Part shown: one piece after another, positions 1-7,636 of the stretch | How positions within the stretch are numbered: the stretch's first letter is position 1 | Layout of the letters: every line of letters begins with the position of its first letter | Assembly: GCA_015486915.1 (NCBI GenBank) | Contig: WFQS01000284.1 | Location: 1-13,387 of the forward strand | Direction: 5' to 3' | DNA length: 13,387 nucleotides | Source of the DNA: Desulfobacteraceae bacterium | GTDB lineage: Bacteria; Desulfobacterota; Desulfobacteria; Desulfobacterales; Desulfobacteraceae | The notes under the pieces: model-generated | What the model saw: only the letters and a program-made list of their open reading frames with translations | The model's database searches: none | What the model was told of the DNA's origin: nothing | Translations under genes and position numbers: made by a program

Positions 1-188
1 AAACAGCACAAACCGATTATCTCCTTGCTGTTGCAGGTGCCCGTCAGAATAACAAAACTATGATGTTGGAAAACCTAACAAAAGCTGTAAAAGCTGATGC
101 CTCAATGGCTGCAAAGGCTTCACGCGATCGCGAATTCATTAAATTCTTTAATGAACCCGACTTTAAGGCTTTGGTGAACGCCAAATAA
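1..188 (+). CDS. C-terminal end of a probable TPR-type protein (5' truncated)
   Basis: The gene enters from outside the window. The first complete codon is at base 3, and 61 codons run without interruption to TAA at 186-188. The visible peptide is helical and Ala/Lys-rich, with a YLLAVAGAR segment, then ENLTKAVKADASM, and a tail ending DFKALVNAK. This A-helix/B-helix spacing, followed by a 'D.EF.k...E..FK.L' tail, resembles the last repeat of Bacteroidota tetratricopeptide-repeat proteins, some of which are periplasmic OmpA-linked proteins. The family assignment is pattern recognition only, because the diagnostic N-terminal part is missing. The frame itself is well supported, since it stops about 20 bases before a strong terminator. 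Confidence 0.6.
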   Translation, partial: TAQTDYLLAVAGARQNNKTMMLENLTKAVKADASMAAKASRDREFIKFFNEPDFKALVNAK

Positions 189-208
189 TTAACCGAGTAT
201 ATTTCAAT

Positions 209-238
209 AAAAAAGGGAGCTGGACGGCTCCCTTTTTT
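209..238. terminator. Bidirectional Rho-independent terminator between convergent genes
   Basis: A 12-bp perfect inverted repeat pairs 209-220 (AAAAAAGGGAGC) with 227-238 (GCTCCCTTTTTT) around a 6-base loop. The GC-rich core is flanked by A and T tracts, so it reads as a stem plus U-tract on either strand. It lies 20 bases after the stop of the forward gene and 17 bases after the stop of the reverse peptidase gene, which fits a shared terminator for two convergent genes. Confidence 0.9.
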
Positions 239-255
239 ATTGTGCTTGAGTTAAT

Positions 256-1545
256 TTATCCCTGCATCAGCGTTTCAATTTCTTCTACCTCAATTGGAAA
301 ATCTGCCATTAAATCAATAGGCTGACCTTCAGTAATTAAAATATCATTCTCGATGCGGATGCCCAGATTTTCTTCAGGGATGTAAATGCCAGGTTCACAA
401 GTTAAAACCATTCCGGGTTTCAGTGGCTCGTGTTTGGCTCCCACATCATGCACATCCAGTCCCATAAAATGCGAAGTGCCGTGCATAAAATATTTTTTAT
501 AGATGGGTTGCCCGGGATCCTGTTTTTGAACGTCTTGCCTGGTAAATAATCCCAGTCCAATCATCTCTTTTTCCATCAGTTTATTGGTAGCCTCATTAAT
601 GTCATTAATTGTGTTTCCTGGTACGTAAAGTTTTTTTACCTCATTCATCACATTTAAAACAGCATTGTAGCAGGTCTTTTGTCTGTCGGTAAATTTTCCG
701 TTTACCGGTATGGTCCGGCTCATGTCGGCAGTATAATTGGCATATTCTGCACCTAAATCCATAAGTAGCAGGTCGCCCGACTTACAGGCTTTATCATTTT
801 CAGTGTAATGCAGTACACAGGCACTTTTCCCTGAAGCAATAATGGGGGCATAACCATGTCCGGCTGCACCCTGGCGGATAAATTCGTGGGTTACCTCGGC
901 TTCAATTTCATATTCCATTTTGCCGGGTTTGGTGAAGTTTAAAACCCTGCGGAATGCGTCGTTAGTAATTTTACAAGCCTTTTTGATTAATTCAATTTCT
1001 TCCTTACTTTTAATAAGTCTTTGCTTTGTTAGTAGCGGAGCTGCACGAAGGTATTTGTGCAAAGGATAATTATTTCTTATTTCTTGTCCCAAACGGCTTT
1101 CCCTGCTCTCTACTTCAGGAAAAAATTTGATGTATTCGTTGGCATTCAAATAAACCTGATCGACATACGACATCACCTCTTTTAACAGGGCTTCAAAATC
1201 ATCTAAAAGATAGATGTTTTCAATGCCGGAAGTTTTACGGGCTTCTTCAATCGTATATTTGTGTCCCTCCCATATTTCGAGCGTTGGATTTGACTTTAAT
1301 ATAAACAGTGCCTCACGCAGGTTTTTATTTGGCGATTGTGGAGTCAGGATCAGGATACTTTTTTCCTGTTCAATTCCTGTAAGGTAGAAAAAATCGGAGC
1401 TTTGCCGATAGGGATGAAATTGATCACCATTCCGCGGACTTTGATCGTTAGCGAAAAAAATAGCTGCCGATTGCTCTTCCATTTGGCTGAAAAAGCCCTC
1501 TCTGTTATATTTAAACAATGTGTTACTTATTGATTGATAGCGCAT
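256..1545 (-). CDS. pepP: Xaa-Pro aminopeptidase (M24B, aminopeptidase P)
   Basis: This cytosolic metallopeptidase removes the N-terminal residue from peptides whose second residue is proline. The protein has 429 residues, close to the E. coli PepP length (about 440). Residues 1-170 form the aminopeptidase P N-terminal domain, with the typical 'FHPYRQSSDFFYLTG' block at 43-57. Residues 180-425 form the pita-bread catalytic domain. All five expected metal ligands are visible: D263 and D274 (LMDLGAEY...TADMSRT), H359 (in HGTSHFMGLDVHD), E384 (CEPGIYIP) and E399 (RIEND). The catalytic-site histidines H355 and H366 are also present. The start is the first Met; the MRYQSI opening matches the usual start of Bacteroidota members. 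The gene is transcribed alone, convergent with the preceding gene and divergent from sdhC. It is probably housekeeping peptide turnover, and nothing in it looks damaged. Confidence 0.93.
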   Translation of the reverse strand: MRYQSISNTLFKYNREGFFSQMEEQSAAIFFANDQSPRNGDQFHPYRQSSDFFYLTGIEQEKSILILTPQSPNKNLREALFILKSNPTLEIWEGHKYTIEEARKTSGIENIYLLDDFEALLKEVMSYVDQVYLNANEYIKFFPEVESRESRLGQEIRNNYPLHKYLRAAPLLTKQRLIKSKEEIELIKKACKITNDAFRRVLNFTKPGKMEYEIEAEVTHEFIRQGAAGHGYAPIIASGKSACVLHYTENDKACKSGDLLLMDLGAEYANYTADMSRTIPVNGKFTDRQKTCYNAVLNVMNEVKKLYVPGNTINDINEATNKLMEKEMIGLGLFTRQDVQKQDPGQPIYKKYFMHGTSHFMGLDVHDVGAKHEPLKPGMVLTCEPGIYIPEENLGIRIENDILITEGQPIDLMADFPIEVEEIETLMQG

Positions 1546-1607
1546 AAATCTAAAATTTAAACTTGTTATAAATTATCTGATGAAATAAGATTTTCCAAAT
1601 ACTTTGA

Positions 1608-1615
1608 TACCTTTG
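1608..1615 (+). promoter_or_regulatory. Candidate -7 box of the sdhCAB promoter
   Basis: TACCTTTG matches the Bacteroidota -7 consensus TAnnTTTG exactly and is followed by TGCA. It lies 60 bases before the sdhC start, giving a leader of roughly 50-55 bases. I see no clear TTG/TTTG at the expected -33 spacing, so the call rests on the -7 box and on position. The same octamer precedes the genes at 6486 and 10509. Confidence 0.5.
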
Positions 1616-1630
1616 TGCATCATCATTTTG

Positions 1631-1657
1631 CAAAATTAATTAAATAGGTTCATACAA
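1631..1657 (-). promoter_or_regulatory. Candidate promoter for the reverse peptidase gene
   Basis: On the reverse strand, 1638-1631 reads TAATTTTG, matching the Bacteroidota -7 consensus TAnnTTTG. A TTG at 1657-1655 lies 16 bases upstream as a possible -33 element, slightly closer than usual. The leader to the peptidase start would be about 80 bases. The region is AT-rich, so a chance match is possible. Confidence 0.3.
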
Positions 1658-1675
1658 TATGTAAATTTCAATCTT

Positions 1676-2335
1676 ATGAGTAACAAACCTTACTATTCTT
1701 CAATTACGAAGAAAATCATCATGTCGTTGATGGGGCTGTTTTTGTTGACGTTTTTGCTGGTGCATCTCACCTTAAATTCGTTCTTGCTCTTCGACAAAGA
1801 ATTGTTTAACGAAGGGGCTCATTTTATGGGCACGAATCCCTTAATCCAGGTTTTCCAGTGGGTGCTGTTTGCAGGATTTGCCATCCACATTATTTATGGA
1901 ATTATCCTGCAAATCCAGAACTGGATGTCGCGGCCAAAGGGCTATAAAAAAAGGGCATGGATGGAGCAATCACCTTTTTCAAGGTATATGATCTATACCG
2001 GATTGCTTATTTTCATCTTTCTGGCTATCCATTTGACTAATTTTTTCTTTGTCAAGATGGGCTGGGTCGGAAGTGGTATCCCCGAAGTAGGTGGTAAAGA
2101 AGACATGGGACAGTTAGTAATCGACTTGTTCCACAATGGTGGCTATGTGACTTTATACGTGGTGTTGTTTTTGTTGATGGGTTTCCATCTTGATCATGCA
2201 TTCCAGTCGGCCTTTCAAACGCTTGGGCTTAACCATAAAACCTACTGGGGCTTTATCAAAGGCCTTAGCCGTGTATATGCCATAGTCGTAACCCTTGGCT
2301 TTGTGATTATTCCTTTGTTTTTATATTTTAAATAG
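1676..2335 (+). CDS. sdhC: Succinate dehydrogenase/fumarate reductase cytochrome b subunit
   Basis: This is the membrane anchor of the succinate:quinone oxidoreductase; it carries heme b and passes electrons between the iron-sulfur subunit and the quinone pool. The 219 residues show five hydrophobic helices, at about 13-38, 58-82, 101-126, 155-175 and 197-217, the layout of the fused single-anchor type (B. subtilis SdhC, W. succinogenes FrdC). Four histidines within or at the ends of helices, H30, H71, H119 and H171, are spaced like the axial ligands of the two-heme family; assigning them as ligands is inference. The start is the first ATG, because the SSITKKIIMSLMGLFL opening is the conserved beginning of this family. 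It is first in sdhCAB, 9 bases before sdhA. Confidence 0.93.
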   Translation: MSNKPYYSSITKKIIMSLMGLFLLTFLLVHLTLNSFLLFDKELFNEGAHFMGTNPLIQVFQWVLFAGFAIHIIYGIILQIQNWMSRPKGYKKRAWMEQSPFSRYMIYTGLLIFIFLAIHLTNFFFVKMGWVGSGIPEVGGKEDMGQLVIDLFHNGGYVTLYVVLFLLMGFHLDHAFQSAFQTLGLNHKTYWGFIKGLSRVYAIVVTLGFVIIPLFLYFK

Positions 2336-2344
2336 TATTGCGTT

Positions 2345-4291
2345 ATGACTAAAATAGATTCAAAAATTCCTGAAGGGCCTCTGGCTCAAAAATGGACACA
2401 TTATAAGGAACATCAGAAACTGGTGAATCCGCCCAATAAACGTAAAATTGATATTATCGTAGTAGGAACAGGTCTGGCTGGTGGTGCTGCTGCTGCCAGT
2501 TTGGGTGAAATGGGATTCAATGTAAAAGTATTTTGTATTCAGGACAGCCCGCGCCGTGCGCACAGTATTGCTGCTCAGGGTGGTATTAATGCTGCAAAAA
2601 ACTATCCCAACGATGGTGACACTGTTTACCGTTTGTTTTACGATACCATTAAAGGTGGTGACTACCGTGGCCGTGAAGCCAATACTTATCGTCTGGCAGA
2701 GGTAAGTAATAATATTATTGACCAATGTGTGGCACAAGGGGTTCCTTTTGCCCGTGAATACGGCGGTTATCTGGCAACCCGTTCATTTGGTGGTGCACAG
2801 GTATCGCGTACGTTTTATGCCCGCGGTCAAACCGGTCAGCAGTTGTTGTTAGGTGCTTATGGCGCTTTAAGTAAAGAAATTAAACGGGGTTCTGTTGAAT
2901 TGTTTACCCGCCGCGAAATGGTCGATTTGGTTGTGATGAAAGACGGTCGTGCCCGTGGTATTATTGTTCGTAACCTTTTCACTGGCGAAATTGAACGTTA
3001 TGGTGCACACGCTGTTTTATTGGCAACTGGTGGATACGGTAATGTTTATTTCCTTTCAACCAATGCAATGACTTCTAATGGTAGTGCCATTTGGAGAGCA
3101 TATAAACGTGGTGCTTATTTTGCCAATCCTTGTTTTGTACAGATCCACCCGACATGTATTCCTGTTCATGGCGACTACCAGTCAAAACTGACACTGATGA
3201 GTGAAAGTTTGCGTAACGATGGTCGTATCTGGGTACCGAAGAAAAAAGAGGATGCCGAAAAAATTCGGAAAAAAGAGATCCGTCCGCGTGATATTCCCGA
3301 AGAGGACAGGGATTATTATCTGGAAAGAAGATATCCTGCCTTTGGTAACCTGGTACCACGCGACGTAGCCTCACGTGCTGCCAAAGAACGTTGTGATGCC
3401 GGTTATGGTGTAGGCACCGGATTAGCTGTATTCCTCGATTTTAAAGATGCCATTGAGCGTTTGGGTGTGGATGTAATCAAGGCCCGTTATGGAAACCTCT
3501 TCGATATGTACGAGCGTATTGTGGATGATAATCCTTATGAAACGCCAATGATGATTTATCCTGCTATCCACTATAATATGGGTGGTCTTTGGGTTGATTA
3601 TGAATTACAGAGTAATGTGCCCGGATTATTTGTTGGTGGTGAAGCCAACTTCTCCGACCATGGTGCTAACCGTTTGGGAGCATCAGCCCTGATGCAGGGA
3701 TTGTCTGATGGATATTTTGTATTACCTTATACTATGCAGAATTACCTGGCTGACCAAATTACGGTAGGTAAAATTCCAATAGATGCCCCTGAATTTGATG
3801 CCGCTGAAAAAGAAGTACACGAAAGAATAGATAAATTATTATCCATCAACGGTTCTGAAACGGTTGATTCTATTCACAGAAGGCTTGGCCTTATTATGTG
3901 GGATCATGTAGGTATGGCTCGCAGAAAAGATAAATTGGAAGAAGGTATCCGGATGATCCAGGAATTGCGTAAAGAATTCTGGACAAATGTCAGGGTTCCC
4001 GGAACCAAAGAGGGTATCAATATTGAACTCGAGAAGGCTTTACGTTTGGCTGATTTTCTTGAATTAGGCGAATTGATGGCTCGTGATGCTTTACACCGTG
4101 AAGAGTCCGCTGGTGGTCATTTCCGTGAAGAGTATCAAACTCCTGAAGGAGAAGCCCTGCGTAACGACAAAGACTTTATGTATGTCGCTGCCTGGGAGTA
4201 TCAGGGTGATGATAAAGAACCCAAACTCAATAAGGAGCCGCTTGTATATGAGAATATCGAGGTAAAAACTCGTAACTATAAAACAGCCTAA
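2345..4291 (+). CDS. sdhA: Succinate dehydrogenase/fumarate reductase flavoprotein subunit
   Basis: This catalytic subunit interconverts succinate and fumarate with covalently bound FAD on the cytoplasmic face of the membrane. It has 648 residues, near the long W. succinogenes/Bacteroides form (about 650) rather than the shorter forms near 590. Visible elements are the FAD dinucleotide motif GTGLAG at 41-46; the [10 protein letters not shown] block with H73 as the expected FAD-linked histidine; the HPT motif with H268; R339 (VPRDVASRA), the likely catalytic proton-transfer arginine; H409 (IHYNMGG); and R443 (GANRLG) for dicarboxylate binding. The C-terminal helical domain (about 485-600) is intact. 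It sits between the anchor and iron-sulfur genes of one operon. Sequence alone does not show whether the enzyme works mainly as dehydrogenase or as fumarate reductase; Bacteroides relatives of this type reduce fumarate. Confidence 0.96.
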   Translation: MTKIDSKIPEGPLAQKWTHYKEHQKLVNPPNKRKIDIIVVGTGLAGGAAAASLGEMGFNVKVFCIQDSPRRAHSIAAQGGINAAKNYPNDGDTVYRLFYDTIKGGDYRGREANTYRLAEVSNNIIDQCVAQGVPFAREYGGYLATRSFGGAQVSRTFYARGQTGQQLLLGAYGALSKEIKRGSVELFTRREMVDLVVMKDGRARGIIVRNLFTGEIERYGAHAVLLATGGYGNVYFLSTNAMTSNGSAIWRAYKRGAYFANPCFVQIHPTCIPVHGDYQSKLTLMSESLRNDGRIWVPKKKEDAEKIRKKEIRPRDIPEEDRDYYLERRYPAFGNLVPRDVASRAAKERCDAGYGVGTGLAVFLDFKDAIERLGVDVIKARYGNLFDMYERIVDDNPYETPMMIYPAIHYNMGGLWVDYELQSNVPGLFVGGEANFSDHGANRLGASALMQGLSDGYFVLPYTMQNYLADQITVGKIPIDAPEFDAAEKEVHERIDKLLSINGSETVDSIHRRLGLIMWDHVGMARRKDKLEEGIRMIQELRKEFWTNVRVPGTKEGINIELEKALRLADFLELGELMARDALHREESAGGHFREEYQTPEGEALRNDKDFMYVAAWEYQGDDKEPKLNKEPLVYENIEVKTRNYKTA

Positions 4292-4332
4292 TTGAGAGTC
4301 AACCAATTTAATAACAATAAAAAAATAGAACA

Positions 4333-5073
4333 ATGGATCTAAAATTAAAAATATGGCGTCAAGCCTCCCCGACTGATAAGGGTAAGTTTGTAGATTACGA
4401 CGTTCACAACATATCACAGGATGCTTCTTTTTTGGAAATGATCGACATTTTAAATGATGAGCTCATTGAAAAAGGCGAACGCCCTGTTGCATTTGACCAT
4501 GATTGTCGTGAAGGAATCTGCGGAATGTGTAGTATGTTTATCAATGGTCATCCCCATGGCCCCGAAGCTGCTACTACAACCTGTCAGTTGCACATGCGTA
4601 AGTTTAAAGATGGCGAAACTATCGTAATTGAACCCTGGCGTGCCAAACCTTTCCCGGTAATCAGAGACCTGATTGTGGACCGCTCAGCTTTTGATTTAAT
4701 TATTCAGGAATCAGGTTATATTTCAGCTTCTACTGGTGGCGTACCTGATGCCAATGCAATTCCTATTAAAAAAGAAGCCGCTGACCTCGCTATGGATGCA
4801 GCTGCCTGTATTGGTTGCGGAGCCTGTGTAGCTGCCTGTAAAAACGCCTCGGCTATGCTTTTTGTCTCAGCAAAGGTTTCACAGTTTGCACTCTTGCCTC
4901 AAGGTAAGGTGGAAGCCAAAGACCGTGTGAAAAAAATGGTTGCTAAGATGGATGAGCTGGGATTCGGTAATTGTACCAATACCTACGCTTGTGAAGCCGA
5001 ATGTCCTAAAGAGATTTCAATTACCAATATTGCCCGGATGAACCGTCAGTTTATCGGTGCCAAACTGGGTTAA
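4333..5073 (+). CDS. sdhB: Succinate dehydrogenase/fumarate reductase iron-sulfur subunit
   Basis: This 246-residue subunit carries electrons between the flavin and the heme/quinone site. The N-terminal ferredoxin-like domain holds the [2Fe-2S] ligands C58, C63, C66 and C84 ([10 protein letters not shown], then TTTC). The C-terminal domain has [11 protein letters not shown] at 159-169 and [11 protein letters not shown] at 214-224. By family pattern, C159, C162, C165 and C224 bind [4Fe-4S], and C169, C214 and C220 bind [3Fe-4S], so all three clusters are complete. It lies 41 bases after sdhA, with an A-rich leader and no obvious Shine-Dalgarno sequence, as is usual in this phylum. A strong terminator follows, so this is the last gene of the operon. 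Confidence 0.96.
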   Translation: MDLKLKIWRQASPTDKGKFVDYDVHNISQDASFLEMIDILNDELIEKGERPVAFDHDCREGICGMCSMFINGHPHGPEAATTTCQLHMRKFKDGETIVIEPWRAKPFPVIRDLIVDRSAFDLIIQESGYISASTGGVPDANAIPIKKEAADLAMDAAACIGCGACVAACKNASAMLFVSAKVSQFALLPQGKVEAKDRVKKMVAKMDELGFGNCTNTYACEAECPKEISITNIARMNRQFIGAKLG

Positions 5074-5093
5074 TCTCTTTGATAAATAATTTG

Positions 5094-5135
5094 AAGCAGG
5101 CATGAGCCAATTGGGCTTGTGCCTGCTTTTTTTTT
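5094..5135 (+). terminator. Rho-independent terminator of sdhCAB
   Basis: A long hairpin pairs 5094-5108 with 5114-5128. The nine-base lower stem AAGCAGGCA/TGCCTGCTT is perfect, and six further pairs, two of them G-T, close a 5-base loop. It is followed by a run of nine T at 5127-5135. It starts 20 bases after the sdhB stop and separates the operon from holB. Confidence 0.9.
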
Positions 5136-5188
5136 GTTTTTCTCAGTCTCTTCGGATTTTTCTACGGGAATCAATCATGGAATTTCTG

Positions 5189-5196
5189 TATTTTTG
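5189..5196 (+). promoter_or_regulatory. Candidate -7 box upstream of holB
   Basis: TATTTTTG fits the TAnnTTTG consensus. It lies after the sdh terminator and 20 bases before the proposed TTG start, which would leave a leader of only about 10-15 bases. No -33 element is evident at the usual spacing. T-rich sequence makes a chance match fairly easy. Confidence 0.35.
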
Positions 5197-5216
5197 ACCT
5201 TTAAAAAAATCAACCT

Positions 5217-6368
5217 TTGCAATTTAAATCAATTATCGGACAGCAGGGCGTAAAGCAAAAACTCATCAGCAGTGTGGCTGAAAACAGGGTGGCGCATACC
5301 CAGCTTTTTCTTGGCCCGGAAGGCGCTGGATCACTGGCGCTTGCCATTGCTTTTGCCCAATACGTCAATTGTACAAATAAGCAGGATGGTGACAGCTGTG
5401 GAAAATGTCTGTCCTGTGTAAAATATGAGAAGTTTGCCCATCCCGACCTGCATTTTGTTTTTCCAACTACTACCAACGATAAGGTTAAAAAAGATCCGGA
5501 ATCTGTTTTGTTTGCAGATGACTGGCGTGCCTATTTGAGTAAGAACCAGGCCTATGCAACGCAAGCAGGATGGTACGATTTTTTGGGAGTGGGGAATAAA
5601 CAAGGGACTATTTATGCTAAAGATGCCAATCAGATCATAAAAAAACTGGGACTGAAATCGTATGAGGCTGAATATAAGGTGGTGATCATTTATCTTGCCG
5701 AAAAGCTACATGTTTCGGCTTCGAATAAATTATTGAAGAGTCTTGAAGAACCTCCGGATAAAACACTTATTATTTTGGTGGCAGAGCGTTATGAAATGAT
5801 TATCCCTACGGTTCGCTCCAGGGCACAACTGATAAAAATACCAAAATTGAGGGATGTGGATATTGAACAGGCACTCCTCCGGTTACCTGATCAGGAATTA
5901 TCCAAAGCGGATGTCGGACAAATTGCCGTTATGGCAAACGGGAATTGGAATAAGGCTTTGGAATTGATTGACGAAAATCAGGAACATGATTACAATTTCC
6001 TGAAGTTTCGCAATTGGATGCGGCTCTGTTTTCGTCCGGGAAACTTTCTTGAGTTGTATGCCCTGATACAGGAAATTTCGCGACTCGGTCGTGAAAAACA
6101 AAAGCGTTTTCTGGTTTATGGAATGAAAGTAATTCATAATAGCATGCTGGTACAGCAAGGCATGGACGAGAAATTGGCAGCGCAGGGTGATGAAAAAGAT
6201 TATTTTATCAAGTTTGCCCCTTTCGTTCATGATGGTAATCGCAAGCAAATGTATGAGCTGTTCAACGAGGCTGTATATGATATCGAAAGGAATGCCCATC
6301 CTGGTATTTTGTTTACTGATTTAAGTTTCCGTTTGATTGATCTTTTGAATGTTACCCATAAATATTGA
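5217..6368 (+). CDS. holB: DNA polymerase III subunit delta' (clamp loader)
   Basis: This is the delta' subunit of the clamp loader, which helps open and load the sliding clamp during replication. Of 383 residues, 1-210 form the AAA+ part. The P-loop position GPEGAGSLA (33-41) lacks the Lys of a working Walker A, as expected for the non-ATPase delta' subunit. The zinc module follows, with C52, C61, C64 and C67, then HPDLHFVFP at 75-83. KSLEEPP (174-180) and the sensor/arginine-finger-like VRSRAQ (199-204) are typical of the family. The C-terminal helical collar domain covers about 215-380. The start is TTG at 5217: the family motif MQFKxIIGQ begins exactly there, and the first in-frame ATG would remove the whole AAA+ core. 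RicT follows 117 bases later, as in the holB-yaaT neighbourhood of Firmicutes. Confidence 0.9.
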   Translation: MQFKSIIGQQGVKQKLISSVAENRVAHTQLFLGPEGAGSLALAIAFAQYVNCTNKQDGDSCGKCLSCVKYEKFAHPDLHFVFPTTTNDKVKKDPESVLFADDWRAYLSKNQAYATQAGWYDFLGVGNKQGTIYAKDANQIIKKLGLKSYEAEYKVVIIYLAEKLHVSASNKLLKSLEEPPDKTLIILVAERYEMIIPTVRSRAQLIKIPKLRDVDIEQALLRLPDQELSKADVGQIAVMANGNWNKALELIDENQEHDYNFLKFRNWMRLCFRPGNFLELYALIQEISRLGREKQKRFLVYGMKVIHNSMLVQQGMDEKLAAQGDEKDYFIKFAPFVHDGNRKQMYELFNEAVYDIERNAHPGILFTDLSFRLIDLLNVTHKY

Positions 6369-6449
6369 AACAGGCAGTTGTATAAAAAAACACAGCTTTA
6401 TATTGTTAATTCGATCTTGCAGGAAAGAATCCGCAAGTTTAATTTTTTC

Positions 6450-6457
6450 TACCTTTG
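6450..6457 (+). promoter_or_regulatory. Candidate -7 box for ricT-gldH-PBP
   Basis: TACCTTTG, the same octamer as ahead of sdhC and of the kinase gene, lies 28 bases before the ricT ATG within a 117-base gap. It would start a short leader of about 20 bases. The nearest TTG upstream (6417-6419) is too far for a standard -33 element. Confidence 0.45.
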
Positions 6458-6485
6458 TCGAACGTTATAAATACGATTTGCAAAA

Positions 6486-7595
6486 ATGGAAGATCCATCG
6501 AAAAATAAAGATATAGATATTCAAACAGATAACGGGAGGGGCTGTTGTATTCCCACCGGGGAGTTGCCTCCGGGCTTTAAGGTTGACCAGTCGCGATGTT
6601 GTAAACTTTCCTCTTTTAATTGGCTTGCAGATATTTCCTCGCCATCAAAACCGGAAGAAGAACAATACGTTGAAATAAGATTTAAAAACGGGAGAAAAGA
6701 CTTTTTTATTTGTCCGCAGGAATTAAATCTTTCAGAAGGAGAAATAGTTGCCGTAGAGGCTAATCCCGGACATGAAATTGGTATTGTTGCTTTAACAGGC
6801 GAGGCTGTGGCTTTACAAATGAAACGAAAACGTTTCGATCCGCAGCGGGTTGAAATGAAAAAAATATACAGACATGCCCGCACCGGTGATGTTGAAAAAT
6901 GGTTGGCCGCAATAAGTCTCGAAGATCCTACTTTGTATCGAACACGAAAGATTGCCGGCGACCTGGGACTGGAGATGAAGGTGAATGATGTGGAATACCA
7001 GGGAGATAAAACCAAGGCGATCTTTTACTATACGGCAAACGAAAGGGTTGATTTTCGTCAGCTAATTCGCCGTCTGGCTGATGAGTTCAGGATTAGGGTG
7101 GAGATGCGGCAGATTGGTGTAAGGCAGGAAGCTGCCAAATTGGGCGGTATTGGTTCCTGTGGCCGTGAACTTTGTTGTGCCTCGCACATGAGTGCTTTTA
7201 AAAGTGTTTCAACAAATTCGGCACGCGTACAGCAACTTTCCTTAAACCCGCAAAAGCTGGCAGGGCAATGTGGTAAATTAAAATGCTGCCTTAACTTTGA
7301 ACTGGAAAATTATCAGGATGCATTGAGCGAATTTCCCGATAACCGTATTGTTCTGAGAACAAAGAAAGGTACTGCTTACTATCATAAAAGTGATGTGTTT
7401 CAGCGTATTATGTGGTATGCATATGCAGACGATCCCAATAACCTGATGGCGATTCCTGTTGATCAGGTTTCGAAAATTATTGAAATGAACAAAAAGCGAA
7501 AATTACCGGCTGATTTGGAAAGTTTTGCCCGGATTAAAGAGCAAAAGATGGTTGAAGATTCGCAGAATGGCGATGACTTTGTGTCCTATGTTTAA
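6486..7595 (+). CDS. ricT: PSP1-domain protein, RicT/YaaT family
   Basis: RicT (YaaT) in B. subtilis is part of an iron-sulfur Y-complex with RicA and RicF that affects mRNA processing and development; the role in Bacteroidota is not established. The 369-residue protein has the PSP1 core at about 125-290, including GGIGSCGRELCC (220-231) and GQCGKLKCC (260-268). These give two C-x4-CC sets (C225/C230/C231 and C262/C267/C268), the diagnostic family signature and likely cluster ligands. An N-terminal extension adds two adjacent pairs, C20-C21 and C38-C39, before a 'WLADI' block common in Bacteroidota members. The C-terminal 80 residues are charged and less conserved. It is the first gene of a likely operon, 41 bases before gldH. 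Confidence 0.88.
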   Translation: MEDPSKNKDIDIQTDNGRGCCIPTGELPPGFKVDQSRCCKLSSFNWLADISSPSKPEEEQYVEIRFKNGRKDFFICPQELNLSEGEIVAVEANPGHEIGIVALTGEAVALQMKRKRFDPQRVEMKKIYRHARTGDVEKWLAAISLEDPTLYRTRKIAGDLGLEMKVNDVEYQGDKTKAIFYYTANERVDFRQLIRRLADEFRIRVEMRQIGVRQEAAKLGGIGSCGRELCCASHMSAFKSVSTNSARVQQLSLNPQKLAGQCGKLKCCLNFELENYQDALSEFPDNRIVLRTKKGTAYYHKSDVFQRIMWYAYADDPNNLMAIPVDQVSKIIEMNKKRKLPADLESFARIKEQKMVEDSQNGDDFVSYV

Positions 7596-7636
7596 TTCGC
7601 GGCAAATACTGTTTTTTGTAACAAAAGTGTGATAGC

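Noticed and set aside
1336..1533. Forward open frame of 65 codons opposite the peptidase N-terminus
   Set aside because: Antisense to a conserved domain; no support beyond being open.
2360..2737. Reverse-strand open frame of 125 codons inside sdhA
   Set aside because: It lies fully antisense to a strongly conserved coding region, and its translation has no recognisable domain.
5074..5216. Possible small RNA or riboswitch in the sdhB-holB gap
   Set aside because: The only structure seen is the terminator hairpin; the remaining sequence is T-rich with no riboswitch-like fold or conserved core.
5898..6299. Reverse-strand open frame of 133 codons opposite holB
   Set aside because: Antisense to the delta' collar domain, with no recognisable motif.
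5217..6368. holB encoding an active ATPase such as DnaX
   Set aside because: The P-loop lacks its Lys (GPEGAGSLA), the length is that of delta', and the sequence pattern fits delta' rather than tau/gamma.
6521..7015. Reverse-strand open frame of 164 codons opposite ricT
   Set aside because: The forward frame carries the RicT sequence; the reverse translation is Ser-rich and resembles no family.
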